Source: Linnemannia schmuckeri (lineage: Eukaryota; Mortierellomycota; Mortierellomycetes; Mortierellales; Mortierellaceae). Taken from it: a stretch of 64,000 nt of DNA. Where the stretch lies: the NCBI GenBank assembly GCA_029449235.1, contig JANATG010000011.1:278001-342000 (forward strand), read 5' to 3'. This document shows, piece after piece, positions 55,581-64,000 of this stretch (positions within the stretch are counted from its first letter, which is position 1; the number at the start of each line of letters is the position of its first letter). Both the position numbers and the translations under genes were made by a program. The notes beneath the pieces are model-generated. The model ran no database searches. It worked only from the letters and a program-made list of their open reading frames with translations, and was not told the origin of the DNA.

Positions 55581-56338
55581 TGTTGACTCTGGACGTGATG
55601 ACGAATATATGTGCTTAGTTGGGAATGTGTTTGTTGTTTTTACTGAGTTGTTGGATGTTGCTGTTGTTGTTTGTTGTTGTTGATCTTGATCTAGCCTTGT
55701 TGTCTGAAGTGTCAAAAAATATTGATTTGTACACGCGTGGATGGAGTGGTTTCTAGTGTGGATGAAAAAGAAAAGGCTGAAGGAGGTGGGAGAAGAAGAA
55801 AGAAGGAGCAAGCGGGATCTAGTTAAGGAGGGGGTGGGTGAGCGAAAAAAAAAAAAAGAAGGGGCTCGTCGTCACAGGAAGAAGGACTGAACAGTCAAAT
55901 AGAGAGGGGCACGTGCAATTAGATGTCACCTGAGCAATGCCCTTGGCCTCTTTTGGTTGACAGGACAGACAAGCTCTTCGTCCGTATTCTTTGTCTCTGA
56001 GCCAACGCATCGTCAGCTCTTTCTTTCCCTATTCATACGTCTCTTTTCCACCTTTGATCCTTTTCATATTTTACATTTTACCACACTCTCTTGTTCTCTT
56101 TGTTCCCAACCCTTTGTACACCCCTGTATCTGTGCCCTTGTAGAATAGACGACTCTTTTACCCTCCTCCCCAGCCAGGTTTTTATTCGCTTCTCGTTCTC
56201 GCGCCAGGAGACAAAAAAAGGAGTCAGGCTCAGTTACTAGCTTTATTGCTGCGTCCTCTTGTATCTTTCTTTTCCTCTTCTTCTTCCTTGTCCTCCCCCG
56301 CCCCCAACTCAAACCCTCTCCCCTCTCTCTCTTTCGGC
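55581..56338. other. Divergent promoter region
   Basis: Between the minus-strand low-complexity gene and plus-strand ATG4. Contains a GTTGTT-rich leader for the former and a CT-rich leader (CTCTCTCTCTTTCGGC) directly before the ATG4 start. No gene seen. Confidence 0.45.
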
Positions 56339-58942
56339 ATGGACTCGCTCAAGATGCAACAGGACCAATCCGCCGCAGCACCACTCCCTCCTCTTCCCCC
56401 CTCTTCGTCGTCGTCGTCGACAGTTGTCCATGATTCGTCAAACTCTCTTTCGACAAATGAGCAAGGTCACCAGAACTCTTCAGTGACTGCCCATCCTTAC
56501 AGCACCACCACCGCCCACGTCTCCCGCGTCGAGTCTACTTTATCATACAACCTCGATAAAGGACTAGAACAGAACAACCGCAGTGAAATCATCAACGATA
56601 CCACTAACAGCTCCAGTAGTAGCAGCAGCAACGCAAAGACGGCCACTGCACCTGAAAAACGTCCTACTTCTGCCGCCAATGTGTCCGCTGCTCCTGGGTC
56701 GCAGGCTGCAGATATAACTCAAGCACCCCCCTCCGCACCACAGTCCGAAGTGACAGAATCAGGGACAGGACAAGAAGCCCCAGGAGCAGGACAAGAAGCA
56801 GCTCCGGCTGCGTCTCGCATGGGATCTCGGTTTAGTGTTAATCTTTCAGGAGTCGGACTGCCCTCGATGGCCTCTAACCTAGGCCTTACCCAAGCGAACG
56901 GCGAGCGAGCTGCGGATATGGCCCAGGATCTCAAAAAGAATGTAGTCAATATGTGGCATGCGTGGTTTCCTACTCCTCCTCCTACATCGTCATCGTCAAC
57001 AGTAACGCCGACAACCACATCAACCATCGACTCTGTCAAGGCCCTCCTTCAATCGCCCAACTCTGGAAGCCAGTCGCTCTCAATCCACTCTCAACAGCAC
57101 GACCGACCTTCCAAGAATCAACGCCTTACAAACTCGTACAGTCTGGGATCCAAGGCTGGCAGTGAGAGCTTTATGTCTCTTGGCGGAAACCGTTCTCCTC
57201 CTTCGTCGCAACAGCAGCCAGTCTCACCCTCTCGCGGATATTCCCTCGACATCCCTGACCGGAAATCGGCCTCTGCCAGTCCCGTGCCAAGTAATGGCCG
57301 AGGTGGCAAAGATACATCCATTCAAATTGTTCATGAAGCCAACGATCCCATCGCAAGCCGATCGTTGACTTGCGTCCCTCCTCCGTCCAATCTCAGCAAT
57401 GAGCCTATCTACCTGATGGGCAAGCTTTATCCACCTTCACCAACTCAGTGGACTGACTTTCAGCAGGATTTTACCTCGGGACTGATTTGGTGCACCTATC
57501 GTCACAGTTATCCTCCTATCAAACCCAGCACCTTTAACACAGATGTCGGATGGGGTTGCATGCTCCGCTCGGGCCAGGGACTCTTGGCAAATGCCTTGGC
57601 AATACAGTTTATGGGAAGAGGTAACTCGCCCTCCTTTAGCCAAATTTTATTTGACTCTGTGTAGTTTGTTGTTATGCTGTTCTGACGCAATACACATCTT
57701 TTTTTTTTTTTTTTTTTTTTTTTTTGTAAAAATTAGGATGGAACAGACCAGTGCCAGGCGACCCAATGTGGGACATTTATGTGCGGGTAAGTGGGCTTGA
57801 CTTATGATTATATCTTTGGAAAAGCCGTGGTTGGAGCTAGAAGGTTCGATGTCTAACGCTTTGTTTCAATAACATAAACAGATTCTCTCGTGGTTCTTTG
57901 ACTACATGAACGCAAGGTCACCCTTTTCTGTGCATCGCATTGCTCTCCTCGGAAAGCAATTGGGGAAGAACATTGGCGAGTGGTTCGGTCCTTCGACCAC
58001 GAGTCAAGTCATCAAGTAAGCTGCTTGCTCCTTTTGCTTTTTGTGTGCGATCGCTTCGTGTAACCATATCAACTATCCACAAACCCAACTCGACTTACAC
58101 ATACACATCTCCTTAGAGCACTTGTTCACAACTATCCAGAGAGTGGACTCGGGGTGTATGTGACAACAGATGGTGTTGTCTACAAGGATCACGTCGAGGA
58201 GGCGGCGACTTTGAAAAAATCAAGCGGATTCGGACATTTGTTAATCTTGGCGACCATTCGTCTTGGAACTGACAAGCTGAACCCTATCTACAACGATGCC
58301 ATCAAGGCCACCTTTGAGTTTCCTCAGACCTTGGGCATTGCTGGGTACGTAGTATACTATTCCGTTGTTGCTACATGGGAAAGATGAGAGGTATTTGGGT
58401 GAAAAGGTGACTAACGATGACTTTTTATGTTACCATTCCATGCCTAATAGTGGTCGCCCGTCGTCGTCGTACTACTTTGTTGGATACCAAGGAGATGACT
58501 TGTTCTACCTGGACCCTCACCACTCACGCTGCGTCGTCGAATCCAAGGATCTGAGCGATTACACAGCAGAGGTAAAAGCATTACACTTAAGGTCTTGGAA
58601 AATAAGTTGTCAAGGAGGATGTACTGCGTAATTAAGCTGACAGGCGACTAAACCATAATTCTCATCCAACATATTTAGGACCTTTCAACGTATCATTGCG
58701 AGGCGATTCGTAAGATTGATATCAACTCAATTGACCCTTCGATGCTGTTGGCCTTCTACTGCCGGGACCGAGCGGATTTCGATGCCTTCTGCGCGGAGGT
58801 CCAGGAACTGAATGCTCGCCCTGGAATGGCATCTAGCATCCTTACAGTTGGTGAGAAGGCTCCTGACTATGACGACGACGACGATGGACGCCTGTTGTCG
58901 GTTGCTGATGAGGAAGATGATGATTTGGAGTTGATCTTGTAG
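56339..58942 (+). CDS. Autophagy cysteine protease Atg4
   Basis: Cleaves the C-terminus of Atg8 to expose its glycine and later frees Atg8 from lipid. Exons 56339-57620, 57737-57786 (50 bases), 57882-58015, 58117-58344, 58451-58571 and 58679-58942 join to 692 residues; the family usually has 390-500. The catalytic Cys is residue 407 in VGWGCMLRSGQ. The Asp-His pair stands in FYLDPHHSRC. Other family motifs: FTSGLIWCTYR, GKNIGEWFGPSTTSQV and YYFVGYQGDDLFYLD. The extra length is an N-terminal Ser/Thr/Ala-rich disordered region of about 360 residues. The acidic end DDDLELIL resembles the C-terminal Atg8-interacting motif of human ATG4B in position and acidity but lacks the aromatic residue. The ATG at 56339 follows a CT-rich leader; no upstream in-frame ATG is visible. 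Confidence 0.96.
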
Positions 58943-60535
58943 TTTTACCTTGCTGGTCTTGGCCGTTATTTCATTTTGCTGCTTTGCGACGGTCATCTCT
59001 CTCTTTTTTAATACATAGTAACTATGACAGGAGTAGAATAAACGTATATCTCGTCACTCTCTCGTTACCCCGTTGCTCCAGTAGTAAAAGTAAGAGGCAG
59101 GCAGAGACCTTGACAAGAACATATTGTTTGACAAAGGTTTTATTCGTGCAACAGAACTGTGTTTATTGCTATCGTTGTTCATAGAGGCTTCTTGTAGTAT
59201 GTGGGTTTTCTGCTCGCGCACAAATGATGGTGGTATCTGTCCTAGTGTCAAACGCTCGCCTCGGCGCTCGCAGTATCGTCAAGTCAGCGTTATCATCAAG
59301 AAAAAGACCAATGAAAAAAAAAAAAAAAAAAAAGGTTGGTTAGTTAGTCAATGCAGTGACATAATTGCTCCAATAATTATACCAACTCTCCATGAAAAAA
59401 GGCACCAAAAGACACGGTATTGTTCAAGAAGAGGCATGCCACTAAAAACCGCAAAAAAAAAGCAATTCACCACGGCTCACCACTGTCATTCTGCCTTGTC
59501 AGTAGCGGCAAAAATAACAGCTATGAGAAAGGTCTACAACCTTCCCAAGAACAGTGGGGCGCCATGACAGACACCTCATACGTGTGTCTGCCTGCACTTC
59601 TTCAGAATATATCCCCAACGAATTGACCAAACGAGTTGAGGGACTCTGTCCAAACAATCACCAAGGAAGAGAGAGAGATAGTAGAGCAGCGAAGATGGTG
59701 GGGAAAGGACATGCCTTTTTCATCTGAAAGAAGTGTAGAACACAACTATCATTCGCCACGGTTCACCACCGAATTCTCGCCTTGTCATTATCGGCAAGAA
59801 CTCGGCTATGGGAGGTGTATGAATCCCCCAAGAACAGTGGGGCGCCATGACAAGCACCTCATATGTGTGCTTGCCCGCCTTTTCCTGGGAGTCCCGATTT
59901 CAACGGCCTGACCAGTGGCAGTCAAGGACTCCCTTCATTCTTATAACTGCTGTTATATTTTCCTTCATTTCTGTACATTCTTGGTGGTGAAGTCGTTACT
60001 TGCCTTTCGGCGAGATACAGGAAGCTTGGTCATGCGAGATTGACGTCGAAGGTTGTTGGGAGGAAGGCTTCTAGCAACAGAGACGGTGAGGTTGCGAATG
60101 GAAAGAATTGGTGACAGGGCAGGAGCGAAGGAAGTGTTAATAGGTTTGAGCTGACAGGTGAGCTATTACTCTTACTTTCAGCCACCTTCAGGTGACTGTC
60201 CGAATTTGAGTGCAAGGACGCGTCTCGAGCCAAAATCATCAAAAAAGCGCGACAAGGTTCACTCCTAGCTTGGCCCGCTGCACCTCCATATCGTCCCTTC
60301 AACGGTACTTTGGTCCGCCCTTTCCCTACCTTGGCTCTTCATTCTATCTTTTTGGTCACTTTCGCCTGCAGCCTCAGTGACACCTTTCGCTGCCCCAGTC
60401 CTACTCCACTCTCTCTTTCATCCCACATTGCATCCTCTTCCCTTCATTCCAACATCTTTACCCCTTACCTTTCCAACAACACACACACGCACACACACAA
60501 CCTAACAAGTAACTCGTATCACATACCCACAAAAA
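58943..60535. other. Intergenic region between ATG4 and the unknown gene
   Basis: A polyadenylation-like AATAAA lies near 59036. A poly-A run (about 59313-59333) and a diverged duplication (59400-59890) follow. Just before 60536 the DNA is CT-rich, then has a CACACACA tract (about 60480-60499), probably leader sequence. No gene seen. Confidence 0.5.
59400..59890. repeat. Diverged direct duplication, units of about 190-200 bases
   Basis: Unit 1 (about 59400-59600) and unit 2 (about 59690-59885) share CACCACGGCTCACCAC/GCCACGGTTCACCACC, TTGTCAGTAGCGGCAA/TTGTCATTATCGGCAA and CCCAAGAACAGTGGGGCGCC followed by ATGACAxxCACCTCATA. Reading frames differ between the copies, so the unit does not look coding. 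It may be a fragment of a dispersed repeat. Confidence 0.65.
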
Positions 60536-62890
60536 ATGGGAAAAATAAAGCTCCACAAAGACCAAAAAGCCTATCTCGAAACTACAGCCGGTTCAGATAT
60601 CACCCTCACTGGGTTCACAAAGGCAACCAAGCTCCCACTCGGAGCCGTCGAGTTGGAAAACATTTGGTCCCACGCTGCGATTCCTTACTTGGCCAACCAT
60701 ACCTCGCTCAACGAACAGCAGGCGGCGAAAAGGCTGGTGCAGCACAAGATTAAGCAGCGTCTGGCAGAGTTTAAAACCGCAGTTATGATGGTAGGTTGAG
60801 AGATCTTTTATTGGTCTTCTCAATTTGCTCCTAGTTTTGTCGTCGTTCTTTAGTTCTACTATTGGTTTGGTTCGATGATTGTTATTAATAGGTATCGGTC
60901 TGTGGCAAATACCATAGCGAAACCATACATCAAACTTGATGGTTCATGTCACACAAGAATTGGAGATCGTAGCTGCTCACCATGTTAAGGAATACCGAGC
61001 TTTCATGCATGATGGCGATGGTAAGTTTATTTTCATTAACTGCGACGTGTGATTGAATTTGATACTGAAGCTGCTGTAAGTACCTAACGCGCGTATTTTA
61101 CATTACCTTGCCGATAGGACAAAAGCACCCTCAGGAGTCGACGGATGATGAGTCAGAGGAAGAGGTGTGTATCAACGCGCATTGACTGTTTTGCTTCTGC
61201 GATCAATTCGCTGACTCGAAGTAATTAATTTGAGAGTACGTTTCTTTTTGTATATATATCAGACCGATCGCCCATCACCAAAACGGTCCAAGCAGGAACC
61301 TGCAACGTCAAAACTCTTGGGTCCATTACTATCAAGCGAGGACGAAACAAGCGACTTTCGAACATCGTCCTTGCGGAGCTCGACTCAGAGCTCACTAAAT
61401 TCGATCGAGTTTACGCATTTCAATAGACTGGTTGGTCGTGGAACCACGTCATGCCAGCTTTTGACCGATACCAGGATTATGGTCGACGGTACTGATGTCT
61501 CGCAGACCTTGATGGAAGTCCGGCGGAACGTGTTGAGAAGGCAGAGCGAAGTTCGGGAGGTAGATGAATTGTTGTAAGTAACCTTTTGATTTTTCATCGT
61601 GTATATACCAAGTGATTCACGGATACATTTTGCGGATTGATTCTTATGTCTGATTCTTATTTCTTCCACATAGGACGCTGAACTTCATATTTCAACCAAG
61701 TCTGATGAAACGACATCTCACAACCCGCGCATGGCGAGACCTCTCTTTCATCACACTCGAACCCACATCCATCCTCGACATCACAGCCATCGCCGACACA
61801 GCCGCCTTTGCGGCCCAAAACACCTACCAAGCAACCAGAACATTCATCGATGGCAAAAAGTATAATACTCAAGGACTAGCGGGGCGATTGCTTTCGACTT
61901 ACACATCTCGGCCGGCGCTTTGGCAGACACCGGATTCTTTCCCAAGTGCTTCGCAGCTTTTGGGGTTGAATGAGGATAGTTATACGGAGACTGCTGTTAA
62001 AGGGATCATTTATTCTGTCATAGGAGATCTCGAGGTCATTGACCACTGGTAACGTTGACAAACAGAACTTACGTTAAAGCTTTAGCGTAAAAAACTGCTA
62101 TTTTAATAACGCGTGTAAATAACTTGTACCTCATTTAAATAATTTAGGAGCCGAGACCCATTTCCGACGCCTCACCTATTTGACGAAGAGTACTACCCGG
62201 ACTACTTCGCAGAACTCGAAGGCTTCCCGATCATGGTAGCAGAAGTCAAGAAACCCGGGGTGGTGTCACAGGAAGCAATGAAGGACGATCAAAGAAAACT
62301 CCCCAGCTTACTCAAATTGGCCATTGATCGGATGCTGGAGGCTGGTGTTGTTGAACCCACCGCCGTTGGGATTCTTGTACAGGGTAAATAATTATTGCAA
62401 CCAAAAATAGAAAAAAAAAAAATACTGTCTTCAATTGAAGTACCACTGTCGATCCTCTAATCACCCTTCATTTCTTTCCGTAAAAGGTTCGCGGTGTGCG
62501 GTGTCACTTTTGACACTCGAGAAGGAAGCAATCTACTTGCATCGATCAGTAGGGGTGTTCCAGATCCCTACAAGTAACATCCAGCTTGGACTCCTATTGG
62601 CAGCCCTGGGACCTTTGGCCACTGCAAAGGTAAGACACTACCTCTCTTGTTTCCACTGTTCTGGGTGCTTCTAGGTGTTGAAAAAACGTCTACATTTTTT
62701 TGGATGACGAACCCGTCTTCACTTTGCGAAAAATATGATGTATTGATAGGCAACGGTTAAGAAAACATTCGACGCGATTGAGGGAAGATCAGGCCAGGAT
62801 AGCACCAAGGCATGGCGTCGACCGTCCTACCACCTGAAGGGCGTCAAGATCCCTGGTCCTGTCATTCCCGAGGATGATAAAGAGGAATAA
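60536..62890 (+). CDS. Unknown protein with possible E-x-K nuclease-like motif
   Basis: Eight exons (60536-60790, 60918-61020, 61118-61164, 61263-61573, 61674-62048, 62148-62383, 62487-62629, 62750-62890) join to 536 residues. The N-terminal 85 residues are a helical basic domain (KIKLHKDQKAYLETTAGSD, then NHTSLNEQQAAKRLVQHKIK). An acidic Ser-rich linker (ESTDDESEEE) follows. The C-terminal half is compact: LFDEEYYPDYFAELEGFPIM leads to VAEVKKPG (Glu396, Lys398), then KLPSLLKLAIDRMLEAGVVE, TAVGILVQGSRCAVSLLTLE and VFQIPTSNIQLGLLLAAL. A buried strand ending in E-x-K after an acidic run and followed by a helix recalls the PD-(D/E)XK nuclease core, also seen in Crinkler-type proteins; this is a guess from motif order only. 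No homolog is recognised by name. The start context is AAAAAATGGG. Confidence 0.8.
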
Positions 62891-62939
62891 AAAAGATCTT
62901 TTTAATGCACAAGACATAATCATGAAACTGTCAAGCGTA

Positions 62940-62941
<2 letters not shown>

Positions 62942-62984
<43 letters not shown>
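62942..62984. repeat. Poly-T run, 43 bases
   Basis: The longest homopolymer in the window. It lies in the 266 bases between the convergent ends of the unknown gene and ATG5, where it may act as a 3' end signal for the plus-strand gene or be slippage. Confidence 0.9.
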
Positions 62985-62989
<5 letters not shown>

Positions 62990-63156
62990 GTACCGGCAAA
63001 AAAGTGGATTGGGGTTGGATTGTGTGTAGCTTTGAAGGTGCCAGTCTAGCCTGCTCATCCTGAACTTCCTCAAGGTGCCCTTTTCCCTTCCGTTCTGCCC
63101 CGAAGTCTTATCCGTGTGTTGAATGTGTAACGGCAAAAGATAGAGAGAAAGCGCGT

Positions 63157-64000
63157 TCATTTGATGATGATGACGAGGTGGAGAAAATTGTCGGGATAGG
63201 ACATGTTTTGCGATGCCCAGATGGCGCTGGTGTCTAAGCTGGGTATAATTCCGTGAATCATCGCCGCTGCTACAGGAGGTCCTGTTTCGATAAGTGGGAA
63301 CAAATCTGGCAACGATGCATTCAGGACCTGTCGCAATGTCTTTGGTTGTTCTATTTCGATGACAAAGAAAAAACATCAGGTAAGAACAGCTGTTCTGCTT
63401 TATGATTAATTTGCTCCGCCTTTTTGCAGTATGTGTAGGTTACCTCTGTCATCAATGGGTGAAACGGGCTCCTGGATGACTGGGCAATTCTCAGGGAGGT
63501 ATATCCTGATTGGGAGATTCCTTGCCATGACGCCGTCGTTCTGCATCAGCTTGTGGTTCATGCCCCAAAACCGGTCATAGTTGTCTATCGTTGTAAAGTA
63601 CACAGCAATGCTTACTGTTAGACATACCTGCATAACTGATATAGTGCTCGGAAAATACATTTAAGATCTAGTAGATTCCCGTTAAGGAGTCAAAAAATTG
63701 TCGTAGTTTCTATACTTGAAGATAATCCATCCCAGAGCTGTGTTTGGTCTGATTTAGACATATTCATGACTTTTTTTGTCGATCCATTGCGCAAATAATC
63801 CGCCTAGTCAAGAGAATAACAAACAAAAAATGAGTAAATCAAACCAACAAGCAGAAGTAAAGTAGCATCAGCTATGACTCTTCCTCTTCACCCTCTCTTC
63901 ATGTCGTGCTTCCAGCCCATAATTTGTCCCGCAGTCGAAGAAGTAACGGCAGCAGCAGACAGCAACCACGCCCAACAGCAACGCACCTCTTTGATCATGG
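63157..64000 (-). CDS. Autophagy protein Atg5, 3' part
   Basis: Acceptor of Atg12; the Atg12-Atg5 conjugate with Atg16 promotes Atg8 lipidation at the growing autophagosome membrane. Minus-strand exons visible: 63987-64000 (partial, cut by the window edge), 63716-63803, 63444-63584 and 63157-63350. The reading MIKEADYLRNGSTKKVMNMS, then DQTQLWDGL, FWGMNHKLMQN, ARNLPIRIYLPENCPVIQEP and finally MIHGIIPSLDT with MSYPDNFLHLVIIIK agrees closely with the end of Atg5 from animals and fungi. Only the C-terminal 143 or so residues (second ubiquitin-like fold) are inside the window; the Lys that receives Atg12 lies upstream and is not visible. All junctions are GT-AG and in frame. It converges with the unknown gene. 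Confidence 0.95.

Noticed and set aside
59636..59911. 91-codon frame in the duplicated region
   Set aside because: The duplicate copy at 59400-59600 does not keep the frame, so it is not coding.

Overview
This is nuclear DNA of a filamentous fungus, most likely an early-diverging one of the Mortierella type (Mortierellomycotina). The evidence is intron-rich genes with short GT-AG introns (about 70-150 bases), eukaryotic families throughout (karyopherin, TDP1, two-bromodomain/BAH protein, Zn2Cys6 regulator, ATG4, ATG5), CT-rich leaders before start codons, an intronless F-box/LRR protein and many homopolymer runs. The lineage is inferred from overall style; no marker gene proves it. There are no operons, prokaryotic signals, CRISPR arrays or rRNA, and no tRNA that I can recognise.

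Layout. 1-8.5 kb: a gene-poor start with a degenerate minisatellite, a small secreted protein that looks bacterial in style, a truncated transposase remnant, and two members of a four-helix membrane protein family (one with a broken frame). 8.8-13.3 kb: a 12-exon importin-9/Kap114 gene. 14.5-21.0 kb: three multi-pass membrane protein genes in tandem on the minus strand. The first two are paralogs that share an unusual 8-base microexon. 21.4-28.1 kb: an F-box/LRR protein, a mitochondrial GGQ release-factor-like protein and, divergently, tyrosyl-DNA phosphodiesterase 1 with ubiquitin- and SUMO-binding-type motifs. 29.4-30.5 kb: the third four-helix paralog. 30.8-35.1 kb: a ten-exon double-bromodomain/BAH chromatin remodeller subunit. 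38-40.6 kb: a protein with ten 11-residue repeats, then a stand-alone piece related to the splicing factor Prp6. 42.5-47.6 kb: a 1,403-residue Zn2Cys6 transcription factor. 47.6-52.3 kb: a gene-poor gap. 52.3-55.6 kb: a 998-residue RGG/Asn/Gln/Ala-rich protein. 56.3-58.9 kb: the ATG4 protease. 60.5-62.9 kb: an eight-exon unknown with a possible nuclease-like E-x-K motif. 63.2 kb to the end: the 3' part of ATG5.

Functional links are few. ATG4 and ATG5 both act in the Atg8/Atg12 conjugation branches of autophagy and lie within 5 kb of each other. The membrane protein families look like lineage-specific duplications. Exon coordinates were assembled by hand from GT/AG (one GC/AG) sites and reading-frame continuity. 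Where a multi-exon total is given, the exon lengths add up to a whole number of codons; I say so where a junction is uncertain.
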